A stretch of DNA of 64,000 bases from Streptomyces sp. NBC_00448 (lineage in GTDB: Bacteria > Actinomycetota > Actinomycetes > Streptomycetales > Streptomycetaceae): contig NZ_CP107913.1 in NCBI RefSeq assembly GCF_036014115.1, positions 62,001 to 126,000 of the forward strand, in the 5' to 3' direction. The notes under the pieces are model-generated. The model did no database searches, was not told where the DNA came from, and saw only the letters and a list, made by a program, of their open reading frames with translations. Shown here in pieces: positions 10,761-18,225 of the stretch; position 1 is the stretch's first letter; the number at the start of each line of letters is the position of its first letter. The translations under genes and the position numbers were made by a program.

Positions 10761-11719
10761 CCTCCGTCGAACTGCGCTGCGGCCCGCACACCGTGGGGAG
10801 ATACGTCCACCGGCCCGACCTGCCCACAGAGCTGTCCCCGCGACCGTACTACCACCCCCTGATCACGCTCGGCGGCACCCCTGTCACCAAACTGTCACCG
10901 CCCGACCACCGCCACCACCTCGGTGCGGGCTTCGCCGTCCCCGACGTCGGCGGGTACAACTTCTGGGGCGGCCGCACGTTCGTCCGCGGCCAAGGCCCGA
11001 CCCGGCTGGACAACCACGGAACCCAACGTCACGAACGCTGGAGCCGGCAGGAGGCGACCGTCTTCGGCGAGGACCTCGGCCGGACCGCCGGCGGGCGCCG
11101 GCTCCTCACCGAGCAGCGCATGGTGAGCATCGGGTACCTGTCACCGACCGCCTGGCGACTGGACATCGCCTTCACCCTCACCAACACCACCGACCGGCCG
11201 CTGCCGATCGCGAGCCCGGCCGCCAACGGCCGCCCCGGCGCGGGATACGGCGGCTTCTTCTGGCGCGCTCCGCGAGCCTGCACCGAGCCCCTCTTGTTCA
11301 CTGCCGACGCGCAGGGCGAGGAACAGGTGCACGGGAAGCGAGCGGACTGGCTCGCCATGGCAGGCGACGGCTGGACGCTGGTGTTCACCGGGCCCGACCC
11401 CTGGTTCGTACGAGGCCGCGCGTACCCCGGCGTGGGACAGGCGCTCGCCTGGCATGCGCTGGTGCTCCCGCCCGGCGGGTCCGTCGTACGGCGAGTCGCG
11501 ACCGCGATCGCCGACGGCCGGCTCCGTCGCGAGGAGGCGGCCGCCCTCACCCGCGCGGCCGACCGGCAGCCCCCGCCGCACCCCTGGACACCCCCATTCC
11601 GCCGCAAGGACACACACCGGAAGCAATTCCGACAACCGAAAGAGCCGCCATGCCACAGCCAAACGCATCACGACCTGACAGGCCACCACTGCGCATATCG
11701 ATCCGGGCACCACGGCTGA
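10757..11719 (+). CDS. PmoA-like (DUF6807) protein
   Basis: About 320 residues resembling the PmoA/DUF6807 family often found beside Gfo/Idh oxidoreductases in sugar-degradation loci. Recognisable stretches are RPYYHPLITLGGTPVTKLSP, DHRHHLGAGFAV, NFWGGRTFV and AGYGGFFWRAP. The family's function is unsettled despite its methane-oxygenase name; a sugar-processing or mutarotase-like beta-sandwich role is suspected. The start is the ATG of the ATGA overlap. The reading frame runs about 70 nt into the next gene, so its last 23 codons (arginine-, proline- and histidine-rich) may be a recent read-through tail. Confidence 0.75.
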   Translation: MTSVELRCGPHTVGRYVHRPDLPTELSPRPYYHPLITLGGTPVTKLSPPDHRHHLGAGFAVPDVGGYNFWGGRTFVRGQGPTRLDNHGTQRHERWSRQEATVFGEDLGRTAGGRRLLTEQRMVSIGYLSPTAWRLDIAFTLTNTTDRPLPIASPAANGRPGAGYGGFFWRAPRACTEPLLFTADAQGEEQVHGKRADWLAMAGDGWTLVFTGPDPWFVRGRAYPGVGQALAWHALVLPPGGSVVRRVATAIADGRLRREEAAALTRAADRQPPPHPWTPPFRRKDTHRKQFRQPKEPPCHSQTHHDLTGHHCAYRSGHHG

Positions 11720-13020
11720 TCGGCACCATCGCCATTGCCGCCGCCCTCTCCCTCACCGCCGCCGCTTGCGGCAGTTCGGGTGGATCGCCCGGTGCGGAGG
11801 GCAACGGTAAGGGGAAGATCGTCTTCTGGGACAACAACGGCGGGGTGCGAACCGCCGTCTGGAAGCAGATCATCGCCGCCTTCGAGAAGAAGTACCCGCA
11901 GATCAAGGTCGAGTACGTGGGTATCCCGATCACCGACGTGCAGAAGAAGTACGACACCGCGGCCGCAGGCGGCGGTCTGCCTGATGTGGGCGGCGTGGGC
12001 ACGGCCTACCTGGCCGATCTCGTGGCCCAGGGCGTCCTGGCGCCCCTGAAGGACCGCATCGACGCCGGCCCGCTCAAAGGCAAGCTGGTGAAGGGCATGG
12101 TCTCCAGCGTGCAGGCGGCCGGCGGTCATGACCAGCAGATGTACTCCGTGCCGACCTCGGCCAACGAGGGGACACTGTGGTACCGCAAGGACCTCTTCGC
12201 GGCCGCGGGCCTCCAACCCCCCACCACCTGGGCGGCGTTCTACCGGGCGGCAGCGCGGCTGACCGACCCAGCGCACGACAAGTTCGGGTTCACCATCCGC
12301 GGCGGCAAGGGCTCGATCGCCCAGGCCCTGGAGATGATGTATGCCCAGTCCGGGATCGGCTCGTTCTGGGAGGACGGCAAGACCACCGTCAACGACCCCA
12401 GGAACATCGCCGCACTGGAAAAGTACGCGGCGCTGTACAAGAAGGCCACCCCCGCGGCCGATCTCAACAACGACTTCGTGAACATGGTGTCCGAGTTCGA
12501 CCAGGGTGACGTCGGAATGCTGCAGCACAACCTCGGCTCCTACAACGACCACGTCAAGGCGTTCGGCAAGGACAAGATCGAAGGTGTCCCTCTGCCCGCT
12601 CCGCAGGACGGAGGAGCACCCACTATCGTCTCCGAACCTGTCGACGGCCTCGGCATCTTCACCTCCAGCAAGCACAAGGCCGCGGCCTGGAAATTTATCG
12701 AATTCGCCGACTCGGCGCCGATGAACAGCCTCTGGAACCAGTCAGCCGGTGCCATCCCCGCGAACACCGATGCAGCGGCGGCGCAGTGGATCCAGGACGC
12801 CAAGTCGACGAAGGCAGCGATGGACTCGCTCAACAGCCCACACACCAAGGTGGTGCAGCTCCCGTACTACCTACCGGACTGGAACAGCATCAGCAAAGCC
12901 GAAAGCGAGCCGGAGTTCCAGAAGCTTTTCCTCGGCAAGGTAACCGCAAAGTCGTTCGCCGACACGCTCGCGGACAAACTCAACTCCGCCCAAGCGGACT
13001 ACGTCAAGCACAAGGGCTGA
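11650..13020 (+). CDS. Sugar ABC transporter binding lipoprotein
   Basis: A 456-residue extracellular binding protein (family 1). Its leader contains a hydrophobic segment ending in the lipobox TAAAC, so it should be lipid-anchored. The mature part has the usual order: KIVFWDNNGGVRTAVWKQII near the start, then AFEKKYPQIKVEYVG, then NEGTLWYRKDLFAAAGLQPP. The ATG at 11650 has AAAGAG seven nt upstream and lies inside the end of the preceding PmoA-like frame. It is the binding component of the CUT1 importer whose permeases lie earlier in the operon. Oligogalacturonides or related pectin fragments are the likely cargo, by context only. Confidence 0.88.
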   Translation: MPQPNASRPDRPPLRISIRAPRLIGTIAIAAALSLTAAACGSSGGSPGAEGNGKGKIVFWDNNGGVRTAVWKQIIAAFEKKYPQIKVEYVGIPITDVQKKYDTAAAGGGLPDVGGVGTAYLADLVAQGVLAPLKDRIDAGPLKGKLVKGMVSSVQAAGGHDQQMYSVPTSANEGTLWYRKDLFAAAGLQPPTTWAAFYRAAARLTDPAHDKFGFTIRGGKGSIAQALEMMYAQSGIGSFWEDGKTTVNDPRNIAALEKYAALYKKATPAADLNNDFVNMVSEFDQGDVGMLQHNLGSYNDHVKAFGKDKIEGVPLPAPQDGGAPTIVSEPVDGLGIFTSSKHKAAAWKFIEFADSAPMNSLWNQSAGAIPANTDAAAAQWIQDAKSTKAAMDSLNSPHTKVVQLPYYLPDWNSISKAESEPEFQKLFLGKVTAKSFADTLADKLNSAQADYVKHKG

Positions 13021-13197
13021 CAGCGGCAGGGTATTCCGTGCCATAAGGAAACCACTATCCTCGGGGGTCGCGTGGCGATCCCGCTTGGTCGAGACAATGT
13101 GCCGACTCGATTCGGCGCCCAGTTGCAGTGGTGAGATGGCGCTGACTCCTGCCATTTTTCAGGGCCGCTTTCCGGTTCTGAATTCTTGCGCGAAGCC

Positions 13198-13226
13198 TTG
13201 CCCATGTGGCGAGCGCGTCCTATGGT
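13198..13226 (+). promoter_or_regulatory. Predicted promoter of the PL9-like pectate lyase gene
   Basis: TTGCCC (13198-13203), a 17-nt spacer and TATGGT (13221-13226) form a good vegetative-type promoter in the 297-nt gap after the importer operon. Transcription would begin near 13233, leaving a leader of about 85 nt. Confidence 0.45.
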
Positions 13227-13271
13227 GCTGAATATTGCAGCACCTCGACTCCCCTTCACGACATTCGTCGA

Positions 13272-13283
13272 GTAAGCGCTTGC
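13272..13283. promoter_or_regulatory. LacI-type operator candidate
   Basis: The perfect core AAGCGCTT (13274-13281) sits in a wider partial dyad, CGAGTAAGCGCTTGCTGC. Its central CG is typical of LacI/CcpA-family sites. It lies between the predicted promoter and the start of the PL9-like gene, where a bound repressor would block transcription. No LacI-type gene is in the window, so the regulator would act from elsewhere. Confidence 0.4.
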
Positions 13284-13317
13284 TGCAACCGAATCCCCCC
13301 CACGAAGGAAAACATTC

Positions 13318-14550
13318 ATGAAGCACACGCGGAACTCCACAGCTGCGTCACGCGGGACGCGACGCAAGGTCCTTGCCGGTGTGGCGGCGACGATAGCCTG
13401 CTCGGCCGGTCTTCTCGCGTTCCACCCGGCTGTCTCGCAGGCTGCAGCGCCGGCCCTGAACAGCAACGCCCTGTACGTCTCGCCCAGCGGCAGTGCCGGC
13501 GCGCCGGGCACCCAGTCCTCGCCGACCACGCTCACCTCGGCGATCACCAAGATCACTGCCGGCGGTACCATCTACATGCTCGGCGGGACCTACAACCTCG
13601 CGCAGACCGTCACTATCGCGACCGGCAACGACGGCACGTCCAGCGCCAGCAAGGAGATCTCCGCCTACCCCGGCCAAACTCCGGTGCTGGACTTCTCCGC
13701 CCAGAGCGAGAGCTCCACCAACCGCGGACTGCAACTCGACGGCAACTACTGGCACCTGTACGGCCTCACCGTTCAGCACGCCGGCGACAACGGCATCTTC
13801 GTCGGAGGCAGCAACAACGTCATCGAGCGCACGGTGACGGCCTTCAACCGCGACACCGGTCTGCAGATCTCCCGGGCTTCCTCGACCACCCCCAAAGCCC
13901 AGTGGCCGGCGAACAACCTCGTCATCAGCTCGGAGTCACACGACAACCGCGACTCCACTGGTGAGAACGCCGACGGGTTCGCCGCGAAACTCACCGTCGG
14001 CACCGGCAACGTCTTCCGGTACGACGTCTCCCACAACAACATCGACGACGGCTGGGACCTCTACACCAAGTCCGACACGGGAGCCATCGGTCCGGTGACC
14101 ATCGAGTACTCCCTGTCCTACAACCAGGGCACCCTGACCGACGGCACCCAAGCGTCCAACGGTGACCGCAACGGCTTCAAGCTCGGCGGAGACAAGATCG
14201 CCGTCAACAACATCGCGCGTCATGACCTGGCCTACCACAACGGCAAGGACGGGTTCACCTACAACAGCAACCCCGGCACGATCCAGGTGCAGAACGACGT
14301 CAGCATCGACAACGTCGAGCGGAACTACTCCTTCGACGCGGGCACCTCCGTCTTCCGCAACGACACCTCCTGCCGGTTCGCCAGCGGTGGGTCGAACGAC
14401 AAGACGGTCGGCAGCACCGACAGCTCCGATCAGTTCTGGACCGGGACGAACGGATCGCGGTGCTCGTCGTACTCCGGCTCGCTCGGCTGGTCCTTCGCGG
14501 CGGACGGCAGTCTGCAGGTGACCTTGGGCGGCAAGGCGGTGACTCTCTGA
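13318..14550 (+). CDS. Secreted PL9-like pectate lyase (right-handed beta-helix)
   Basis: A 410-residue secreted protein with a basic, hydrophobic leader (about residues 1-42, ending VSQAAA). A long parallel beta-helix rich in asparagine ladders follows. Blocks such as LYVSPSGSAGAPGT, NADGFAAKL, NNIDDGWDLYTKSDTGAIGP and GDRNGFKLGGD match the calcium-dependent PL9 pectate/exopolygalacturonate lyases, where the aspartates bind calcium and a lysine abstracts the proton. The ATG at 13318 has AAGGA eight nt upstream. It has its own promoter, a LacI-like operator candidate and a downstream hairpin, so it is probably monocistronic. It would cleave polygalacturonate by beta-elimination outside the cell. 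Confidence 0.85.
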   Translation: MKHTRNSTAASRGTRRKVLAGVAATIACSAGLLAFHPAVSQAAAPALNSNALYVSPSGSAGAPGTQSSPTTLTSAITKITAGGTIYMLGGTYNLAQTVTIATGNDGTSSASKEISAYPGQTPVLDFSAQSESSTNRGLQLDGNYWHLYGLTVQHAGDNGIFVGGSNNVIERTVTAFNRDTGLQISRASSTTPKAQWPANNLVISSESHDNRDSTGENADGFAAKLTVGTGNVFRYDVSHNNIDDGWDLYTKSDTGAIGPVTIEYSLSYNQGTLTDGTQASNGDRNGFKLGGDKIAVNNIARHDLAYHNGKDGFTYNSNPGTIQVQNDVSIDNVERNYSFDAGTSVFRNDTSCRFASGGSNDKTVGSTDSSDQFWTGTNGSRCSSYSGSLGWSFAADGSLQVTLGGKAVTL

Positions 14551-14562
14551 CGCCTTAGGGCG

Positions 14563-14610
14563 CTGTCCCGGCCGGCCGGTTCGCCCCACCGGGCCGGCCG
14601 GTCGGGACAG
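14563..14610 (+). terminator. Strong GC hairpin between the two pectate lyase genes
   Basis: CTGTCCCG at 14563-14570 pairs with CGGGACAG at 14603-14610, and the inner GGCCGGCC-type stretches extend the stem to nearly its full length around a short loop. It starts 12 nt after the PL9-like stop codon. There is no U-run, as is common for actinomycete terminators. Confidence 0.65.
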
Positions 14611-14678
14611 CACAGCGGCCTCGCGGCTGCCACCACTGGAGCTCCCCCACTGCATACGAGGACGGACAGGAAACGAGA

Positions 14679-15788
14679 ATGGGACGATCAGTCGCACGGC
14701 AACTCTCTGCGGCATTGGCCACAATGGCTCTCGCGGTCACGACCGGTGCTGCCTTGTCGGCGCCCCAGGCGTCAGCGGCCACGGCTGGTGCCACGGGCTA
14801 CGCCACCCAGAACGGCGGGACCACCGGAGGCGCGGGCGGGAAGGCGGTGCTGGCCACCACCGGGACCGCCGTCCACGCGGCCCTGTGCGGCCGGGCCACC
14901 AGCAGCACCCCGATCGTCATCGACGTCGAAGGAACCATCACTCCCGCCAACACGACGAAGGTGTCGGGAAGCAGCTGCACCACGACCGACGGCGTGATCG
15001 AACTCAAGGAGATCAGCAACGTCACGATCATCGGGGTGGGAGGTGGGGCGGTCTTCGATCAGGTGGGCATCCACCTTCGCGACGCCAGCAACATCATCAT
15101 CCAGAACGTGACCGTTCGGAACGTCAAGAAGTCAGGGTCACCCACATCCAACGGTGGAGACGCCATCGGCATGGAGCGCAACGTCCACAACGTCTGGGTC
15201 GACCACGACAACCTGGAGGCGTCAGGTGGGGAGGCGGAAGGTTACGACAGCCTCTTCGACCTGAAGGACAACACCCAGTACGTGACCCTCTCCTACAGCA
15301 TCCTGCGCAACTCCGGCCGTGGCGGCCTCGTCGGACACAGCGACAGCGATCTCACCAGCACCTTCATCACGTACGACCACAACCTGTACGAGAACATCGA
15401 CTCCCGCGCACCCCTGCTGCGCGGCGGCACAGCCCACATGTACAACAACTACTACGTGAGCCTGAACAAGTCCGGCATCAACTCCCGCGTCGGCGGGCGC
15501 GCGAAGGTGGACAACAACTACTTCAAGAACTCCAAGGACGTCCTCGGCACCTTCTACACGGACGCCTTGGGCTACTGGCAGGTCAGCGGAAACGTCTTCG
15601 ACAACGTGACCTGGTCCGCGCCCGGAAGCGAGAACCACCCCGCCGGCCCAGACCCACAGTCCAACACCACCATCAGCATCCCCTACTCCTACCACCTCGA
15701 CGACGCCAATTGCGTACCGGACATCGTCAGCCGGACCGCCGGCGCCGACACAGGCCTGCAGGTGTCGAACGGCAGCTGCTCGCCGTAG
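14679..15788 (+). CDS. Secreted PL1-family pectate lyase
   Basis: A 369-residue secreted lyase with a leader of about 33 residues ending in ASAAT. The PL1 beta-helix shows the family blocks DGVIELKEISNVTIIGVGGG, GGDAIGMERNVHNVWVDHDN (the WxDH-type motif with calcium-binding aspartate) and ENIDSRAPLLRGG with the catalytic arginine region. The ATG at 14679 has AGGAAACGAG directly upstream. It is flanked on both sides by hairpins, so it is probably transcribed alone. With the PL9-like lyase and the CE8-GH28 fusion it completes a secreted set able to demethylate pectin and cut it by hydrolysis and by elimination. Confidence 0.92.
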   Translation: MGRSVARQLSAALATMALAVTTGAALSAPQASAATAGATGYATQNGGTTGGAGGKAVLATTGTAVHAALCGRATSSTPIVIDVEGTITPANTTKVSGSSCTTTDGVIELKEISNVTIIGVGGGAVFDQVGIHLRDASNIIIQNVTVRNVKKSGSPTSNGGDAIGMERNVHNVWVDHDNLEASGGEAEGYDSLFDLKDNTQYVTLSYSILRNSGRGGLVGHSDSDLTSTFITYDHNLYENIDSRAPLLRGGTAHMYNNYYVSLNKSGINSRVGGRAKVDNNYFKNSKDVLGTFYTDALGYWQVSGNVFDNVTWSAPGSENHPAGPDPQSNTTISIPYSYHLDDANCVPDIVSRTAGADTGLQVSNGSCSP

Positions 15789-15800
15789 GCATCCCCACTT

Positions 15801-15817
15801 CGCCGTTGCGAACGGCG
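15801..15817 (+). terminator. Hairpin after the PL1 pectate lyase gene
   Basis: CGCCGTT (15801-15807), loop GCG, AACGGCG (15811-15817) form a perfect 7-bp stem 12 nt after the stop codon. It is a plausible simple terminator. Confidence 0.5.
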
Positions 15818-16231
15818 CATTGACATCACATGACGAGTACGGCCGCCCCGACGATGGCCCCAAGATCCCCAAGACTGGAAACGCACCGAGTTGAACGAGA
15901 TCGTGGTCACGCCATTCACCTCGGCAAAGTGCGGACCACACAGTATCGCTGCCGGTGTGTCAGCATCCTCCACCTTCTCCGGATGGCTGACCGATCCGCT
16001 TCCGCGAACGCCCCCTCCGGACAGCATCAGTCGGCAGACTCACGGCTCGCGGCCTTCGTCCTGTTCACGTGCATCCTGATGAGAGCACGGGATACGACGA
16101 AGGCCGCCCCCGTTCGGCGAAACCCCAGGCGAGCGATCGAGTACGAGACCGTTCGAGGCCGAGAGACAGCGGAACGAGAGGGAGATGCCGCCGCTGGACC
16201 GCCGCGGGTATGTGCTCCGACCTGCCCGCGG
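15818..16231. other. Gene-free stretch before the transposase relic
   Basis: About 410 nt with no convincing coding frame, RNA gene or repeat on either strand. Open frames here are short, with arginine- and proline-rich composition typical of antisense or out-of-frame reading in GC-rich DNA. Confidence 0.5.
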
Positions 16232-16404
16232 TCAAGAGCCCGATGCGGGGAACTCCCGGCACCGGTGTTCGTAGTCGCGGACCAGTCTGCGGTGCAGCAT
16301 CATGATCCCGTTCGCCTGCTCCACTCGCCACCGGATCGGCTGCGGCACGAACCCGCTGGTCGTCGGGTTGCGCTCGACGACTTCGACATCGAGGCCCACC
16401 GGGA
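16232..16404 (-). pseudogene. C-terminal remnant of an IS5-superfamily transposase
   Basis: On the minus strand a frame of about 57 codons reads VEVVERNPTTSGFVPQPIRW, RVEQANGIMMLHRRLVRDYE and ends ...FPASGS then TGA. This is the typical C-terminus of an actinomycete DDE transposase, with the catalytic glutamate in RVEQANG. Everything upstream is missing: the frame is cut at the left end of the ISL3-type element, so that element, or an earlier rearrangement, destroyed this copy. Confidence 0.7.
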
Positions 16405-16414
16405 GTGTCTAATA

Positions 16415-18049
16415 AACGGCCCTGTCTCACTTTCGGTGGTGACGGAGAGTCGTGGGGGTCGTTGTTGTTGGCGTGAGGGATGTCAACGAGCTTGTCCAGA
16501 TGGTGTTTTCGGGGTTACTCCCGCTGGTCGTCGAAGATGTGGTCGACGAGGGGCAGCGGATCGAGGTGCGCGCGCGAACTCCGCAGGGTGACGCGGTCTG
16601 TCCGGTTTGTGGGGCCTCATCGGGGCGTGTGCACGGCTATCAGCTGCGGACGGTGGCCGACATGCCGCTCGACGGCCGGCGGGTGGTGGTCCGCGTGCGG
16701 GTGCGGCGTCTGCTGTGTCCTACGTCCGGCTGCCGCTACACCTTCCGCGAGCAGGTGCCCGGCGTCCTAAAGCGATACCAACGGCGCACGGCCCGTCTGA
16801 CCAGGCAGGTCAAGGCCGTGGTCAAGGAGTTAGCGGGCCGGGCGGGATCACGTCTGCTGACGGTGCTCGCGGTGGGCGTCTCGCGTCATACGGCCCTGCG
16901 CGCCCTGTTGAACATCCCCTTGCCCACCGGGCGGACGCCCCGTGTGATCGGCGTCGACGACTTCGCCCTGCGCCGGCGGCACCGCTACGCCACTGTGGTG
17001 ATCGACGCCGAGACCCATGAGCGGATCGAGGTGCTGCCCGACCGCACCGCCGACACCCTCGAAGCGTGGCTGCGCGGGCATCCGAACGTCGAGGTCGTCT
17101 GCCGTGACGGCCCGGCCACCTATGCGCAGGCGATCCGCCGGGCTCTGCCCTACGCGGTGCAGGTCGCTGACCGCCGGCATCTGTGGCACAACCTGTGCGA
17201 AGCAGCCCTGAGCGAGATGAAGGCACACAGCACGTGCTGGGCCACCGTCCTGGACGCACCGATCTACGACGGGCCCCGCGCACAGACCACCCTGGAACGC
17301 CGGCACCAGGTCCACGGTCTCCTCGACCAGGGCGTGGGCCTGCTCGAATGTGCCCGTCGCCTCCAACTGGCCCTGAACACCATTCAAGCGCTACGCCCGA
17401 GCCGACCGGCCCGAGCGGATGCTCCGCGTCCCCAAATACCGCGCCGGCCTCATCGCCCCCCACCGCGACCACCTGCGCAAACGCCGGGCCGAGGACCCCG
17501 CCGTCCCCGTCAAGCACCTCTTCGACGAGATCAAAGCCCTCGGCTTCACCGGCTGCCTCAACCTCCTGCACAAGTACATCAACCAGGGCCGTGCGGACGC
17601 CGAGCGCAGCCACATCTCCCCGCGCCGCCTCGCCCGGATGCTCCTCACCAGGCCGGACAACCTCAAGGCCGAGCAACACGAACTCCTGGCCAAGCCCACC
17701 GCGGCCTGCCCCGAGATGACCCAACTGGCAGAGGCGATCGCAGACTTCGCCCCGCTCTTGGCGCCGCATGCCGACCATGCCGACGCGCTCACCTCCTGGA
17801 TCGCCCAAATCCGAGCGGCCGACCTGCCTCACCTGCACGCCTTCACCCGGGGCCTGGACCGCAACCTCGACGCCGCGATCGCCGGGCTCACGCTCGCGTA
17901 CAGCAACGGCCCCACCGAGGGCGTCAACACCAAGACCAAACGGATCGCGCGCCAGATGCACGGGCGAGCAGGATTCGCCCTGCTCCGCCACCGCATCTTC
18001 CTCGGATAACAGCACCCTCCGTCACCACCGAAAGTGAGACAGGGCCGTT
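16415..18049 (+). mobile_element. ISL3-type insertion sequence with perfect 32-bp inverted repeats
   Basis: The ends 16415-16446 and 18018-18049 are exact inverse copies over 32 nt, beginning AACGGCCCTGTCTCACTTTC. The element is 1,635 bp and carries one transposase frame of ISL3 type. No 8-bp target duplication of the kind usual for ISL3 can be found at either possible boundary. Instead the flanks themselves continue the inverted repeat imperfectly (CCGGGAGTGTC on the left, CCGGGTGTGTC on the right in inverse sense). Either the ends extend further than the perfect repeat, or the flanks have been rearranged. Confidence 0.85.
16452..18009 (+). pseudogene. ISL3-family transposase, broken by a +1 frameshift
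   Basis: The N-terminal zinc finger (CPVCGASSGRVHGYQ, then CPTSGC), the helix-turn-helix region and the first DDE part (RVIGVDDFALRRRHRYATVV, then VVCRDGPATYAQAIRRALP and VADRRHLWHNLCEA) lie in one frame from the GTG at 16452. At 17382-17385 the frame changes by one base. Upstream reads LQLALNT-I, downstream reads KRYARADRPERM and continues to YSNGPTEGVNTKTKRIARQM, with the catalytic glutamate, ending at 18009. One extra base (ATTC where ATC is expected) restores the normal family sequence, so the copy is probably inactive unless ribosomes slip. About 519 residues when corrected. Confidence 0.8.
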
Positions 18050-18225
18050 AAATTGACACACCCGGAATGCGCTGGTAGGCGGTGAAAGGTCGGGCCGGGA
18101 CTCCAAAAGGGAGGAACCCCGGCTGGGCCCGACAAGGGCAGCCCGAACGCCCCCCTGCCGGGGCCCGCTCGGAGGGCGGGTGAGGCGGCTTGTGTCGTTC
18201 ACGGATGAACGTGGCCGGTGGGGCG

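Noticed and set aside
16407-18058. An 8-bp target-site duplication for the ISL3-type element
   Set aside because: Tested with the boundary at AACGGCCC and at GGCCCTG; the flanking octamers differ in both cases.
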